Below the pieces are notes generated by a model. It had not been told where the DNA came from. It did no database searches and worked only from the letters and a program-made list of their open reading frames with translations. From Nocardia amikacinitolerans NBRC 108937 (lineage in GTDB: Bacteria; Actinomycetota; Actinomycetes; Mycobacteriales; Mycobacteriaceae), in assembly GCF_001612615.1 (NCBI RefSeq), contig NZ_BDAU01000012.1, positions 62,001-126,000 on the forward strand: a DNA stretch of 64,000 bases. The letters are read 5' to 3'. Below, piece by piece: positions 20,885-29,498 of the stretch. Made by a program: the position numbers and the translations under genes. The first letter of the stretch is position 1. Every line of letters starts with the position of its first letter.

Positions 20885-21346
20885 TTGTCGAAGAGCATTG
20901 TTCGCACGTCTGGGTATGGTGACCGCCCGACGCTTCCGCTGTGGCGAGAACTGTCCGCGGCGTTTCGAGGTGTGACCGGGCGTCGACCGGGTGATCATTT
21001 GGTCTTGCGATGGGCGCACGCTCTGGCGCATCTGCATCGCGCCCGAAACATGTTTCCGACCAAGGTTGTTCGTATCGACAAGCGCCGCGCCGATGTGCGG
21101 GTACTGATCGACAACTGGGTCATCGTCCATGTCCGACCTCGCCATCCGCAGTCGCCTACAGCCGGGTACGGGCAGGTCGTCGATGACATGGCGGGTGCGT
21201 ACGTCGCCGCCGAACTCGTGCTAGCCGCGGATCACACCGCCGCCGAGCTCCACGCGTCGTGGTCACGCGTCGGCTACCTCGCCACCCACTGGTCCGACCT
21301 CGTCCACTTGGCCGTGGACGGCCAGCCGCCCACCGCGCCGTCATGA
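20885..21346 (+). CDS. DUF4254-like protein
   Basis: The 153-residue protein matches the pattern I know for DUF4254 of nocardial genomes: LPLWRELSAAFRG, WAHALAHLHRAR, LIDNWVIVHV and a C-terminal HWSDLVHLAVDG. The family has no established function. The TTG at 20885 sits 2 bases after the preceding stop, which suggests translational coupling with the HAGHG protein. An internal start cannot be excluded. No signal peptide or membrane helix is present. Confidence 0.65.
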   Translation: MSKSIVRTSGYGDRPTLPLWRELSAAFRGVTGRRPGDHLVLRWAHALAHLHRARNMFPTKVVRIDKRRADVRVLIDNWVIVHVRPRHPQSPTAGYGQVVDDMAGAYVAAELVLAADHTAAELHASWSRVGYLATHWSDLVHLAVDGQPPTAPS

Positions 21347-21584
21347 ATGTGGCCAGCCTCGTCGTGCCCGCTGCCAGCAACTGGTCTCGGGAGGCCGGTG
21401 GTCTCGTTGTGACGGCCAAGAGTCGGAGCGGTGGAGCCGGGGTGGGTCGCCGCCCCGACGGTTACAGCGGAGCCACCGATACCGGAGCCGCGGCCAATTC
21501 GGCGCGGAGGTGGTCCTGCGGGCTGAGGGGAAGATCGGGGTGGTCCCGGATGTGCGGGGCGCTGGAGGTGCCTACCGTCGAGGT

Positions 21585-22712
21585 ATGCGTTTCGTACCGA
21601 TCGTTGTGGCTGTTTCCGCGGTGGCCTTGCTGACCGCCGGGTGTGCGGCGGACAGCGCGACGGAGTCGGTTGGGGTATCGGATGCTCGGCTCAGTGCTGT
21701 GCAGGAGGACATCGACCGGGTGGTCGGGGCGGGGGTTGTCGGGGCGATCGCGACGGTGACCGAGAACGGCGAGACCGTGGTCCGCACGGCGGGGGTGGCC
21801 GACCTGAGCACCGGAGCGCCGATCCCGACGCAACCCGCGCAGCGGACTCGCGTCGGCAGCATCACGAAGACGTTCACCAGCGCGCTGGTGTTGCAACTGG
21901 TCGCGGAGGGGAAGGTGCGCCTCGATGAACCGATCGACACCTACCTGCCCGGTCTGCTGCGCGGTGACGGCATCGATGGGCGCGCGATCACGGTCCGGCA
22001 GATCCTGCGCCACCAGAGCGGCCTGCCGGACTTCGCGGAAGACCCGCGCGTCGACGAATACCGCGCGGGACTCGAGAACCGCACGATGACGCCCGCCGAC
22101 GGCATCGCGATGGTCAACAGCGGGCGGGCGGCGTTCGCGCCGGGCGAGCGGTACGAATACAGCAATGCGAATTACTTCGTCGCGGGGCTCCTGATCGAGC
22201 GCGTGACCGGGGCCCCGTACGCCGAGGAGTTGGAGCGGCGCATCCTGAAACCGCTGGGCCTCGCCGACACCTACCTGCCCGGTCCTGGCGAACGCGACAT
22301 CCGCGGCCCGCACCCCGCGGGTTACGCCACCCTGGACGGCGTCGTCACCGACGTCTCCCGCATCGAGCCGTCGATCCCGTGGGCGTCGGGCGCGCTGGTT
22401 TCCTCGGGCACTGACCTGAACCGCTTCTACGGCGCGCTGCTGGCGGGCCGGGTGCTGGCCGCGGCGGAACTGGAGCAGATGCGCGACGGCGTGCCGATGG
22501 ACCCGGAGTCGGGAATGGTCTACGGCCTCGGTCTCGGTTCCGTCCGATTACCCTGCGGCGCGGAGTACTTCGGCCACAGCGGCGGAATCCACGGCTACTA
22601 CACGGTATCCGGCGCGACCGTCGACGGGCGCGCGATCACCGTAGCCCTCACGAAGGCGCCCGAGACCGAGCCCGACCTCATCGGCATGCTCGAACACGCG
22701 CTCTGCCCGTGA
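21585..22712 (+). CDS. Lipoprotein serine hydrolase, class C beta-lactamase / DD-peptidase fold
   Basis: This 375-residue protein begins with a lipoprotein signal peptide (hydrophobic residues 4-16, LTAGC with Cys20). The penicillin-binding fold motifs follow: SITK (Ser92, Lys95), Y192-S-N194 and HSGG at 331 in place of KTG. Such proteins are DD-carboxypeptidases, esterases or beta-lactamase-like hydrolases on the outer face of the membrane. The spacing of the three motifs is normal. ATG 21585 is preferred over an upstream GTG because it is followed by the signal peptide and preceded by GAGGT. The physiological substrate is unknown. Confidence 0.88.
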   Translation: MRFVPIVVAVSAVALLTAGCAADSATESVGVSDARLSAVQEDIDRVVGAGVVGAIATVTENGETVVRTAGVADLSTGAPIPTQPAQRTRVGSITKTFTSALVLQLVAEGKVRLDEPIDTYLPGLLRGDGIDGRAITVRQILRHQSGLPDFAEDPRVDEYRAGLENRTMTPADGIAMVNSGRAAFAPGERYEYSNANYFVAGLLIERVTGAPYAEELERRILKPLGLADTYLPGPGERDIRGPHPAGYATLDGVVTDVSRIEPSIPWASGALVSSGTDLNRFYGALLAGRVLAAAELEQMRDGVPMDPESGMVYGLGLGSVRLPCGAEYFGHSGGIHGYYTVSGATVDGRAITVALTKAPETEPDLIGMLEHALCP

Positions 22713-22781
22713 GCCTCGGCGCCCACGAGACTCCACGACTTCAGCAGATGAGACCCAGCGCCGCTGAACCGCCCACAGCAC

Positions 22782-23228
22782 TCATCGCAGCCCGAGCAGT
22801 TCACCCTGCGCACAGTCCAGCGCCAGCTGGAATCCCGAGGAAACCACGGCCACCATGGCGAGCGTGCACACACCGGGCAGTACCGGCGAAACCACCTCGA
22901 AACGCGAAAACCACCGCACCCGAGTCCCTTCGGGTACGGACCGGAACGCCATGAACCCTTCGTCGTGCCGCAGCGGCGGCGTCGACCTGGTGATCCGATA
23001 TCGCAGCAAGGTCGGCGGCCGATACTCGACGATCTCCTCCGTCAGACGCAGCAGCGGCGTGACCACCACCCGCACCGCACCGCGACCGTGGCAGTGCACA
23101 TCACCGGGACGAATCAGCGTGACGCGCCGAACCACCGGCACCCGACGGTAATTCGTCGCGTCGGTGAGCCAGTCGAAGACGTCGGTGATCGGCGCTCGAA
23201 TGGTCCGCGCGATGTCGACGGTGTGCAT
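22782..23228 (-). CDS. SRPBCC-family protein
   Basis: A 148-residue protein with START/SRPBCC-like layout. It opens with HTVDIARTIRAPITDVFDWL, the usual first strand and helix, and ends with a long amphipathic helix (FQLALDCAQGELLGL). The fold has a deep hydrophobic cavity and binds lipids or aromatic compounds. It starts 9 bases after the stop of the MpaB-type oxygenase gene, so they form an operon and may act on the same ligand. The enzyme activity, if any, is not visible. Confidence 0.72.
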   Translation of the reverse strand: MHTVDIARTIRAPITDVFDWLTDATNYRRVPVVRRVTLIRPGDVHCHGRGAVRVVVTPLLRLTEEIVEYRPPTLLRYRITRSTPPLRHDEGFMAFRSVPEGTRVRWFSRFEVVSPVLPGVCTLAMVAVVSSGFQLALDCAQGELLGLR

Positions 23229-23237
23229 GCCAAGCCC

Positions 23238-24146
23238 TCAGACGAGGTTCTTTTCCTTGCGCATCCGGCGACGCAGATCGACCATCAGCGCGTGGCTGCC
23301 GCCGTGCCGCAGAAACCGAGGGATGAACCGGTTGACGAAGCCGACGAACACGAACAGGTGCTCGAAGCGGCGCTGATCGGCGGCGGTCCACTCCAACCGC
23401 ATCTGCTCGCGAAAGTACGGCGCGAGGAATCCGATGGTCAAGAACTTCAACAGGTTTCGGAACGGCAGGCGCAGGTACCAGTGGATCATGCGCAGGTTCA
23501 GCAGGTCGTCGACGTAGGCGCGCACGTAGTCGTCGAGGACGGCCTGGCGGCAGGCCTGGTTCCAGTAGACGTCGAACTCGGCGCGCGTCTTGGGCCACAT
23601 GTCCTCGGTGACCTGAAGCGTGGTGCCCAGCGTCGAGGACGAGGCGTAGAAGGCTTCGGCCTGCTCGTCGCTCATCTTGCCTTGCAGCAGCTGGTAGGTG
23701 TCCTCGAAGCCGATGTAAAGGCATGCGGCGACCCACAATTGGAGGTTGCGGTCGAAGGCGTTGTACTTCACCGGTGCGCCCGGCTCGGACCGCACGTGGC
23801 GATGCACCGAGTCGACCGCCTTGCGGTAGGCCACGCGCTCTTCGTCGGTGCCGAGGATCGCCACCGCCAGGTACTGGGTGGTGGTACGGGCGCGCTTCCA
23901 CGGATGCTTCATCAGCGCACCGGATTCCACCTTGCTCTCCGCGACGCCGTAACCAACACCGGGCCTTGCCATTTGCATCGCCACGTTGGCCGCCGCGCCC
24001 GCGAACGACCAGAAGTCCAGCGCGTCGGACAGTTTGATCGGCCGCTTGGTGAACGGGCGGTGCGCGGAGCTGATGGGGATGCGCGTCTGCTCCTTGGTCA
24101 GTGGCGCCGGTTCGTTCTGGTACGAGGGGTGGGCGACCGCGGTCAT
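23238..24146 (-). CDS. MpaB-type (DUF2236) oxygenase
   Basis: The 302-residue protein resembles the MpaB/DUF2236 family, which includes haem-type oxygenases such as latex-clearing enzymes. Typical parts are the N-terminal DALDFWSFAGAAANVAMQM, the central AFDRNLQLWVAACLYIGFED and a C-terminal basic helix. ATG 24146 has GGAAGGACT upstream and is preferred over codons 75 bases further out. A 23-bp element 45 bases upstream is nearly identical to one upstream of the first twin-TetR gene, so it is likely under that control. The substrate is unknown; a lipid or terpenoid is suggested by the Mce neighbours. Confidence 0.75.
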   Translation of the reverse strand: MTAVAHPSYQNEPAPLTKEQTRIPISSAHRPFTKRPIKLSDALDFWSFAGAAANVAMQMARPGVGYGVAESKVESGALMKHPWKRARTTTQYLAVAILGTDEERVAYRKAVDSVHRHVRSEPGAPVKYNAFDRNLQLWVAACLYIGFEDTYQLLQGKMSDEQAEAFYASSSTLGTTLQVTEDMWPKTRAEFDVYWNQACRQAVLDDYVRAYVDDLLNLRMIHWYLRLPFRNLLKFLTIGFLAPYFREQMRLEWTAADQRRFEHLFVFVGFVNRFIPRFLRHGGSHALMVDLRRRMRKEKNLV

Positions 24147-24190
24147 CGGAGTCCTTCCGTCGTCTTCCTCGGGTGTGACCACCCATCCGT

Positions 24191-24213
24191 CGATTATGTT
24201 ACCGATCATTCTG
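24191..24213 (-). promoter_or_regulatory. Predicted TetR operator upstream of the MpaB gene
   Basis: Read on the reverse strand, GAATGATCGGTAACATAAT lies at the core of a 23-bp block that matches 36056-36078 at 21 of 23 positions. It sits about 45 bases before the MpaB start, a usual operator position. The surrounding 24147-24461 region holds no gene; a weaker GTAACAT match occurs near 24337. Confidence 0.6.
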
Positions 24214-24461
24214 CATGACAAGGCCGCGTCGTGTTCGGAGTTTGCCCAGTTTCTTGGCGGTGTGAGCGGCTAGAAGTGTGGTCGTGTTCTGATCAAAAAT
24301 ATCCGCGAAGGCCTTCCGCTCCGCAGTGAATCGTGCGTAACATACGGGACCATGCCGGACCGGATCTCAGCGGTCGGGTACGCCGCGACGTCGCGATCTT
24401 CTTCGGTGTGCGCGGGTGACCTCGATCGAGTGCGGCCGGTGCAGGAAAGGATGCGACGTAC

Positions 24462-24686
24462 ATGCTCAAGAGGCTGGATCGAATATTCAGCTACGAGATG
24501 AAGGTTTCCGAGTTCCTCGGGACGCTCATCATCCTCGGAATCCCGTACGGGCTGGTCGGAGTCGTCTGGACGCTGACCCACACGAGTCATCTGCGCGAGA
24601 TGCACGGCATCGACGTGGTGATCTCGTTCCTCGGATCGATCGTGTGCTGGCCGGTGCTCACCTTCTCGAATGTGTGCATGACCTGA
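24462..24686 (+). CDS. Small membrane protein
   Basis: A 74-residue protein with two hydrophobic segments: about residues 19-38 (LGTLIILGIPYGLVGVVWTL) and 50-67 (VVISFLGSIVCWPVLTF). No family is recognised. Its stop overlaps the start of the next small membrane protein by one base (TGATG), so they are probably made together and may form a complex. They precede the Mce operon by about 430 bp on the same strand, which suggests but does not prove a link to it. Confidence 0.6.
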   Translation: MLKRLDRIFSYEMKVSEFLGTLIILGIPYGLVGVVWTLTHTSHLREMHGIDVVISFLGSIVCWPVLTFSNVCMT

Positions 24687-24874
24687 TGATGATCTTGGTG
24701 TGGCTCATCGACATCTTGGTGATCGGCGTCAAGATCCTCGGTGGGCGGATGAAGGTGAATCCGATTCTGCGCTACGGGCTTTGGCTCACTGTGCTGAGCG
24801 CCCTCGCCGCGGGCGTCGCCGCCGTCGGCTACGGATTGGTGGAGTTGCAGCACTTCCTCAGCGAACCGGCGTGA
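24686..24874 (+). CDS. Small membrane protein, coupled to the preceding one
   Basis: A 62-residue protein with two predicted membrane segments: about residues 2-18 (MILVWLIDILVIGVKIL) and 30-50 (YGLWLTVLSALAAGVAAVGYG). A short basic loop GGRMKVNP lies between them. The ATG at 24686 shares its A with the preceding TGA; ATG 24689 is an alternative. No family or function is recognised. Confidence 0.55.
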   Translation: MMILVWLIDILVIGVKILGGRMKVNPILRYGLWLTVLSALAAGVAAVGYGLVELQHFLSEPA

Positions 24875-25303
24875 GCGGGTGTACCTGCTCGGGGCGCGGT
24901 TCTCTGCGTGAGTACCTGCCAACGGATAAGACCGGGTTGCCCGTGCGCCGTCTACACATATGGGCACCTGCCATCCAGGGGTGCGCTGACCGGACGTTAC
25001 GTGGATGGTGTCCGGAACGGATGTGATTGTCTGGTCACTTCTCCAGCGTCGAGTGTCTGATATGGGCACGGAAGTACGGCGATCACCTGGACTTCTTCGC
25101 AGGTGAAACTGCCACTCGGTAATCGAAGCCAGCTCGTCCCGTGGGGAAGTATCCCCTCGGAAATGTTGAGAATTTCTATTCACATGTGACTTGTGTCGCC
25201 CGCCATCACTGTGCAACACTTCACACGCTCCGCGCCCTCGAGGGGGTCACCGTTACCGGTCGGCGAAGTGAGCGAAATCAGGCCGAGAAAGGACTCGGGC
25301 AGC
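24875..25303. promoter_or_regulatory. 429-bp leader of the Mce operon
   Basis: No gene is supported here. The stretch must carry the Mce promoter. CACCGTTACCGGTC at 25249-25262 shares the GTTACCG core of the predicted TetR operators, but the match outside that core is poor. Confidence 0.35.
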
Positions 25304-26185
25304 GTGACAACCATCGAACGACCTCCGGGTCGGATCGAACCCGGGGACTCTCCGGAGCGCACCGACCTGGAGCAGACCGTCGAGGATCTGAAGGGTCTGT
25401 GGCGGCGTCATCCGCAGCGGTCGCTGGAAACACTGGGCAGGCAGGTGATGCTCGGGCGTGACGCGGTGATCGAACTGTTCCGCGCGATCGTCGCCCGGCG
25501 CTTCCCGTACCACGAGTTCATCCGGCAGTGCGCCTTCATGTCGAGCGTGTCCGCCGCGCCGACGGTGTTCGTCGCGATACCGATCGCCGTCGTCGTCTCG
25601 ATTCAGGTCGGGGCGCTGGTCAATCAGGTCGGCGCGACGACGTTCATCGGCGCGGTCGCCGGCCTCGGCATCATCCGGCAGGGTGCGCCGCTGGTCACCT
25701 CGCTGATGATCGCGGGCGCCGTCGGCTCGGCAATCTGCGCGGACCTCGGCTCACGCACCATCCGCGAGGAGATCGACGCCATGATGGTGATGGGCGTCGA
25801 TCCGGTGCGCAGGCTGGTCGCGCCGCGCCTGGTGGCGGCGGTGCTGGTCAGCATGCTGCTGTGCGGGTTCATCGTGTTCGTCGGCTTCGCGACGGCCTAC
25901 ATGTTCAACGTGTACGCCCAATCCGGCACGCCCGGTTCGTTCATCGGCTCGTTCGCGTCCTTCGCGGTGGCCAACGATCTCATCGTCGCGCTGGTGAAAG
26001 CGGCCATCTTCGGCGCGCTCACCGCGATCATCGCCTGCGACATCGGTCTGCACGCCAAGGGCGGTCCCGGCGGCGTCGCGAACGCGGTGAACTCCGCGGT
26101 CGTCACCTCGGCGCTGATGCTCTTCGCCACCAACATCATCCTCACCCAGCTGTACAACACGCTGTTCCCGACGAAGGTGATCTGA
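25304..26185 (+). CDS. yrbEA: YrbE/MlaE-type permease of the Mce system, A subunit
   Basis: The 293-residue protein is an integral membrane permease of the YrbE/MlaE family. It has about five hydrophobic segments, the EEIDAMMVMGVDPVRRLVAP cytoplasmic loop typical of the family and a GLHAKGGPGGV stretch near the C-terminus. With the second YrbE it should form the membrane pore of the Mce lipid ABC importer, powered by an MceG-type ATPase that is not in this window. GTG 25304 has AAAGGA upstream; a GTG at 25268 would extend it by 12 residues. It opens the operon. Confidence 0.9.
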   Translation: MTTIERPPGRIEPGDSPERTDLEQTVEDLKGLWRRHPQRSLETLGRQVMLGRDAVIELFRAIVARRFPYHEFIRQCAFMSSVSAAPTVFVAIPIAVVVSIQVGALVNQVGATTFIGAVAGLGIIRQGAPLVTSLMIAGAVGSAICADLGSRTIREEIDAMMVMGVDPVRRLVAPRLVAAVLVSMLLCGFIVFVGFATAYMFNVYAQSGTPGSFIGSFASFAVANDLIVALVKAAIFGALTAIIACDIGLHAKGGPGGVANAVNSAVVTSALMLFATNIILTQLYNTLFPTKVI

Positions 26186-26186
26186 G

Positions 26187-27050
26187 GTGGGCACGAAGTA
26201 CACCCCGCCCGCCCTGAAACCGTTCCGGGCCGTCGGTACCGCGGTCGCCGTCCCGTACCGGGCCAACCAGCGACTCGGCCACCAAGCCATCACATTCTTC
26301 CAGGCGCTCGCGGCGATTCCGTTCGTGCTCAAGCACTATCGCAAGGAAGTGCTGCGGCTGACCGCCGACGTCGGGTGGGGCAACGGCTCGCTCGTCGTCG
26401 GCGGTGGCACGGTGGGCGTGGTGATCATCCTGTGCGCGTTCGGCGGCATCACCGTCGGCATGGAGTCGTTCACCGCGCTCAACCTGCTCACGATGGGCCC
26501 GCTGACCGGCGCGATCTCGGGATTCGCCACCACGCGCGAGCTCGCTCCGATCCTGGCGACGCTGGCCTTCGCCATCCAGGCAGGCTGCCGGTTCACCGCG
26601 CAGCTCGGCGCGATGCGGATCTCCGAGGAGATCGACGCGCTGGAATCCATTGCCATCCGGCCGCTTCCGTATCTGGTGAGCACCAGGATGATCGCGTCCA
26701 CGCTGACCATCGTCCCGCTCTACACCGTCGGCCTTGCCATGGCGTACCTGGCGACCAAGCTCTCGGTGCTCTTCCTCGGCGGCACCTCGGCGGGCACCTA
26801 CGACCACTACTTCTTCCAATTCCTCATCGGGACCGATGTCTTCTTCTCGCTGCTCAAAGTCGTCGTCTTCGTGCTGCTCGCGTCGTTCATCCAGTGCTAC
26901 TACGGCTACGTCGCCTCGGGCGGGCCGGAGGGCGTCGGCGTCGCGGCCGGTCAGGCCATCAAGATGGTGATCGTCGTGATGGTCTTCGCGAATCTGTTCA
27001 TGACACTGGCCATCTGGGGCATCGACCCCGGCTTCCGGATCTCGGGATAG
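26187..27050 (+). CDS. yrbEB: YrbE/MlaE-type permease of the Mce system, B subunit
   Basis: This 287-residue membrane protein is the second permease of the Mce importer. It shows the family loop EEIDALESIAIRPLPYLVST, several hydrophobic helices and the terminal ASGGPEGVGVAAG stretch. The GTG start lies one base after the YrbEA stop, so translation is coupled. It should pair with YrbEA in the inner membrane. Confidence 0.9.
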   Translation: MGTKYTPPALKPFRAVGTAVAVPYRANQRLGHQAITFFQALAAIPFVLKHYRKEVLRLTADVGWGNGSLVVGGGTVGVVIILCAFGGITVGMESFTALNLLTMGPLTGAISGFATTRELAPILATLAFAIQAGCRFTAQLGAMRISEEIDALESIAIRPLPYLVSTRMIASTLTIVPLYTVGLAMAYLATKLSVLFLGGTSAGTYDHYFFQFLIGTDVFFSLLKVVVFVLLASFIQCYYGYVASGGPEGVGVAAGQAIKMVIVVMVFANLFMTLAIWGIDPGFRISG

Positions 27051-27059
27051 GGGCCGCGC

Positions 27060-28475
27060 ATGCTTCTCGATCCCAGTGGCCGCGGGCCGAGCGCCCGCCA
27101 GCTCTCCCTGGCCGGCCTGGCCATGCTGACCGCCACCGCGATACTGCTCGGCCTGCTCATGCTGCGCTACAACGGCTTCTTCGAGGACAAGGTCCGCGTC
27201 ACCGCCGAACTGACCAGCACCGGCGACGGCCTGCCCGCGCGCGCCGACGTGAAGTTCCGCGGCATGGTGGTCGGCACGGTCGCGGCCGTCGAGGTGGTCG
27301 CCAAGGGCGAACAGCAGCGCGCCGAGATCCACCTGAAACCCGCCGTCGCGCCGACGATTCCGGCCGGAGTCACCGCCAGGGTGGTACCCAACAACTTGTT
27401 CGGCGTCACCGCGATCGAACTGGTCGACAACGGCTCGGCGGGAGCGAAACTCGCTGCTGGAGCCGTGATCCCGGAGGACACCAGCACCGCGACGATGCAA
27501 TTGCAGACCACGCTCACCGTGCTGCGCGACGTGCTCGACAACATCCAGCCCGAGAAGCTCGGCCGGGTGCTCGCGACCCTCGCAGCCGCACTCGATCCCG
27601 CCGCGCGCGTGCCGGGTTCGACGATCGAGCGGCTCGATCGCTGGGTCACGGAAGTGCGCGCGATACCCGGTGTCGGCGAGCTGCTCGGCGATCTCGGCCG
27701 TGCCACAACGGAGCTCAGCAAGTCGGCGCCCGACTTGGTCGGCGTGCTCGCCGAATCGGTGACGGCGGCCCGAACGCTCACCGAGCGCCGCGACAACCTC
27801 GTAGCGTTGCTGGCCAACGCGAGCAGCACCATCGACTCGGTCAATTCCTTGTTCGCCCGAAACCCGGATGCGGCAAAGGATCTGGTTCCCGGCTTGGACG
27901 AGCTGTTCGGCAGCTTGGCCCAGGACCCGCAGGCCATCCCGGACACCGCGCGCAACCTCAACGCGTCGCTGGCGAAGCTGGCCACCGTGTTCCACTTCGG
28001 CCCGAGCCGCCAGATGGTGTGGAAGATGGACGTCAGCTTCACGCCGTTCCAGCAGTACACTGCCGCGGACTGCCCGACCTACGGCTACCTCACCGGCCCG
28101 CGGTGCGGCGGCCCGACGGTGCCTGAAGTCGCACCGGAGCAGGAGTATCCGGCACAGTTGCAGCCGCGCTGGCTCGACGCGGCGGGTCCGCAGCCAACGC
28201 TCACTCTCCCGGGAGTCGAAGGGGCGCCTGCGCTTCCTGGCCTCCCCGCCATTCCCGGCCTGGCCATTCCCGGTCTCCCCGCGATTCCCGGAATCACCGT
28301 GCCCGCCACGGGCACACCGGCGGCGCGGCCGATCGCGGGCGGCCGAGGGCACGCCGGAGTCGCGGCGATCGTCGGCGGCCAACCCACCGCCGCGCAGCTC
28401 CTGCTGCTGACGCCGCTGCTGGCCGGCGGGTCGGTGACCGTGTACGACACCTCACGCACCGAAGGGGGCAACTAG
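27060..28475 (+). CDS. mceA: Mce-family protein, MceA position
   Basis: A 471-residue Mce protein: an N-terminal membrane segment (about 17-37), one MCE domain (about 42-115; VKFRGMVVGTV), a long helical region and a proline-rich tail. Mce proteins form hexameric tubes that carry lipids across the cell envelope. The tail has PGLPAIPG repeats near residues 388-420, which are not part of the conserved core. It starts 9 bases after YrbEB and ends directly against MceB. Which of the mycobacterial mce1-4 types it matches cannot be decided from sequence reading alone. Confidence 0.9.
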   Translation: MLLDPSGRGPSARQLSLAGLAMLTATAILLGLLMLRYNGFFEDKVRVTAELTSTGDGLPARADVKFRGMVVGTVAAVEVVAKGEQQRAEIHLKPAVAPTIPAGVTARVVPNNLFGVTAIELVDNGSAGAKLAAGAVIPEDTSTATMQLQTTLTVLRDVLDNIQPEKLGRVLATLAAALDPAARVPGSTIERLDRWVTEVRAIPGVGELLGDLGRATTELSKSAPDLVGVLAESVTAARTLTERRDNLVALLANASSTIDSVNSLFARNPDAAKDLVPGLDELFGSLAQDPQAIPDTARNLNASLAKLATVFHFGPSRQMVWKMDVSFTPFQQYTAADCPTYGYLTGPRCGGPTVPEVAPEQEYPAQLQPRWLDAAGPQPTLTLPGVEGAPALPGLPAIPGLAIPGLPAIPGITVPATGTPAARPIAGGRGHAGVAAIVGGQPTAAQLLLLTPLLAGGSVTVYDTSRTEGGN

Positions 28476-29498
28476 ATGAAATCCAGAAAAGCCCTCGCGG
28501 GCTTCGGCTTCTTCGCCGTGTTGGCCATCACGCTGACCTACACCATCTGGTCTACCTTGCAACGCTCGGTGCCCGGTGACACGCACACCTACTCCGCGAC
28601 CTTCTCCGACGTAATGGGCGTGCGTGTCGGTGACGACGTCCGGATGGCGGGCGTGCGGGTCGGCCGCGTCGACCGGATCGACTTCGACGACGACTACAAG
28701 GCGGTCATCGATTTCCGCATCCAGGACCGCCAGCGGCTGACCACGTCGACCAAAGCGCTTGTGCGATACCAGAATCTGATCGGTCAGCGCTACATCGCGC
28801 TCGTCCCCGGCGAGGATGAGGGCGATCCGCTGCCGCCCGGCGGCCACATCACGCTGGCGAACACCGAACCGTCCTTCGACGTCTCGGCGCTGCTCTCCGG
28901 TTTCGAGCCGCTGTTCAGTGTGCTGCAACCCGATCAGGTGAACTCGCTGTCGGAGACGCTGATTCAGGCGCTACAGGGCGATGGCGTCTCGCTGAGCGCG
29001 CTGATCACCCAGGCCGCCGATCTGGCGGGCACCTTCGGCCAGCGCGACCGCATCCTCGGCGAGGTGATCACCAACCTGAGCAGCGTGATCGCCGGATTGG
29101 CCAACCGCTCAGCGGAATTGGAGACGCTCATCGCCCAGTCCAGGGCGCTCGTCGAGGCGCTCTACGCCGAAGGCGAGTCGCTGAAGCAGTCGGTCGATCT
29201 GGTGGCGAAGTCCACCGACTCGCTGGTCTCGCTCATCGCGCAGGTCCAGCCCGACCTGGCAGGGGCGCAGAACGACGCGACCACCGGCATCGCCATGCTG
29301 CTGCTGAACGGCGCCGCGCTGGACAAGGCCGCGGTGCAGTTCCCGACCCTGCTCAACGCGCTGGCCCGCTTCACCAGCTACGGCGCGTACGGCAACGCCT
29401 ACATCTGCCGCCTGGACGTCTCGCTGTGGGGCGTGCTGCTCCCACCGGGCCTGGTCTCGCAGGTCGGCGGCGAATCCCAATCGGAGGTGTGTCGATGA
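28476..29498 (+). CDS. mceB: Mce-family protein, MceB position
   Basis: This 340-residue Mce protein has one N-terminal membrane segment (about 7-25), an MCE domain (about 35-115; VRMAGVRVGRVDRIDF) and a helical coiled C-terminal region. It is the second subunit of the lipid-import tube. The ATG follows the MceA stop with no gap, and the 3' end overlaps MceC by four bases. A cysteine pair near the C-terminus (YICRLD, SEVCR) matches Mce relatives. Confidence 0.9.
   Translation: MKSRKALAGFGFFAVLAITLTYTIWSTLQRSVPGDTHTYSATFSDVMGVRVGDDVRMAGVRVGRVDRIDFDDDYKAVIDFRIQDRQRLTTSTKALVRYQNLIGQRYIALVPGEDEGDPLPPGGHITLANTEPSFDVSALLSGFEPLFSVLQPDQVNSLSETLIQALQGDGVSLSALITQAADLAGTFGQRDRILGEVITNLSSVIAGLANRSAELETLIAQSRALVEALYAEGESLKQSVDLVAKSTDSLVSLIAQVQPDLAGAQNDATTGIAMLLLNGAALDKAAVQFPTLLNALARFTSYGAYGNAYICRLDVSLWGVLLPPGLVSQVGGESQSEVCR

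Noticed and set aside
20453..21145. N-terminal extension of the second XRE regulator
   Set aside because: The extra 231 codons are low in protein character, cross the divergent promoter and the opposing small gene; the MIVTNWTG start has a ribosome site.
26142..28382. Long reverse frame opposite YrbEB and MceA
   Set aside because: It mirrors clear transport genes and has a composition typical of shadow frames.
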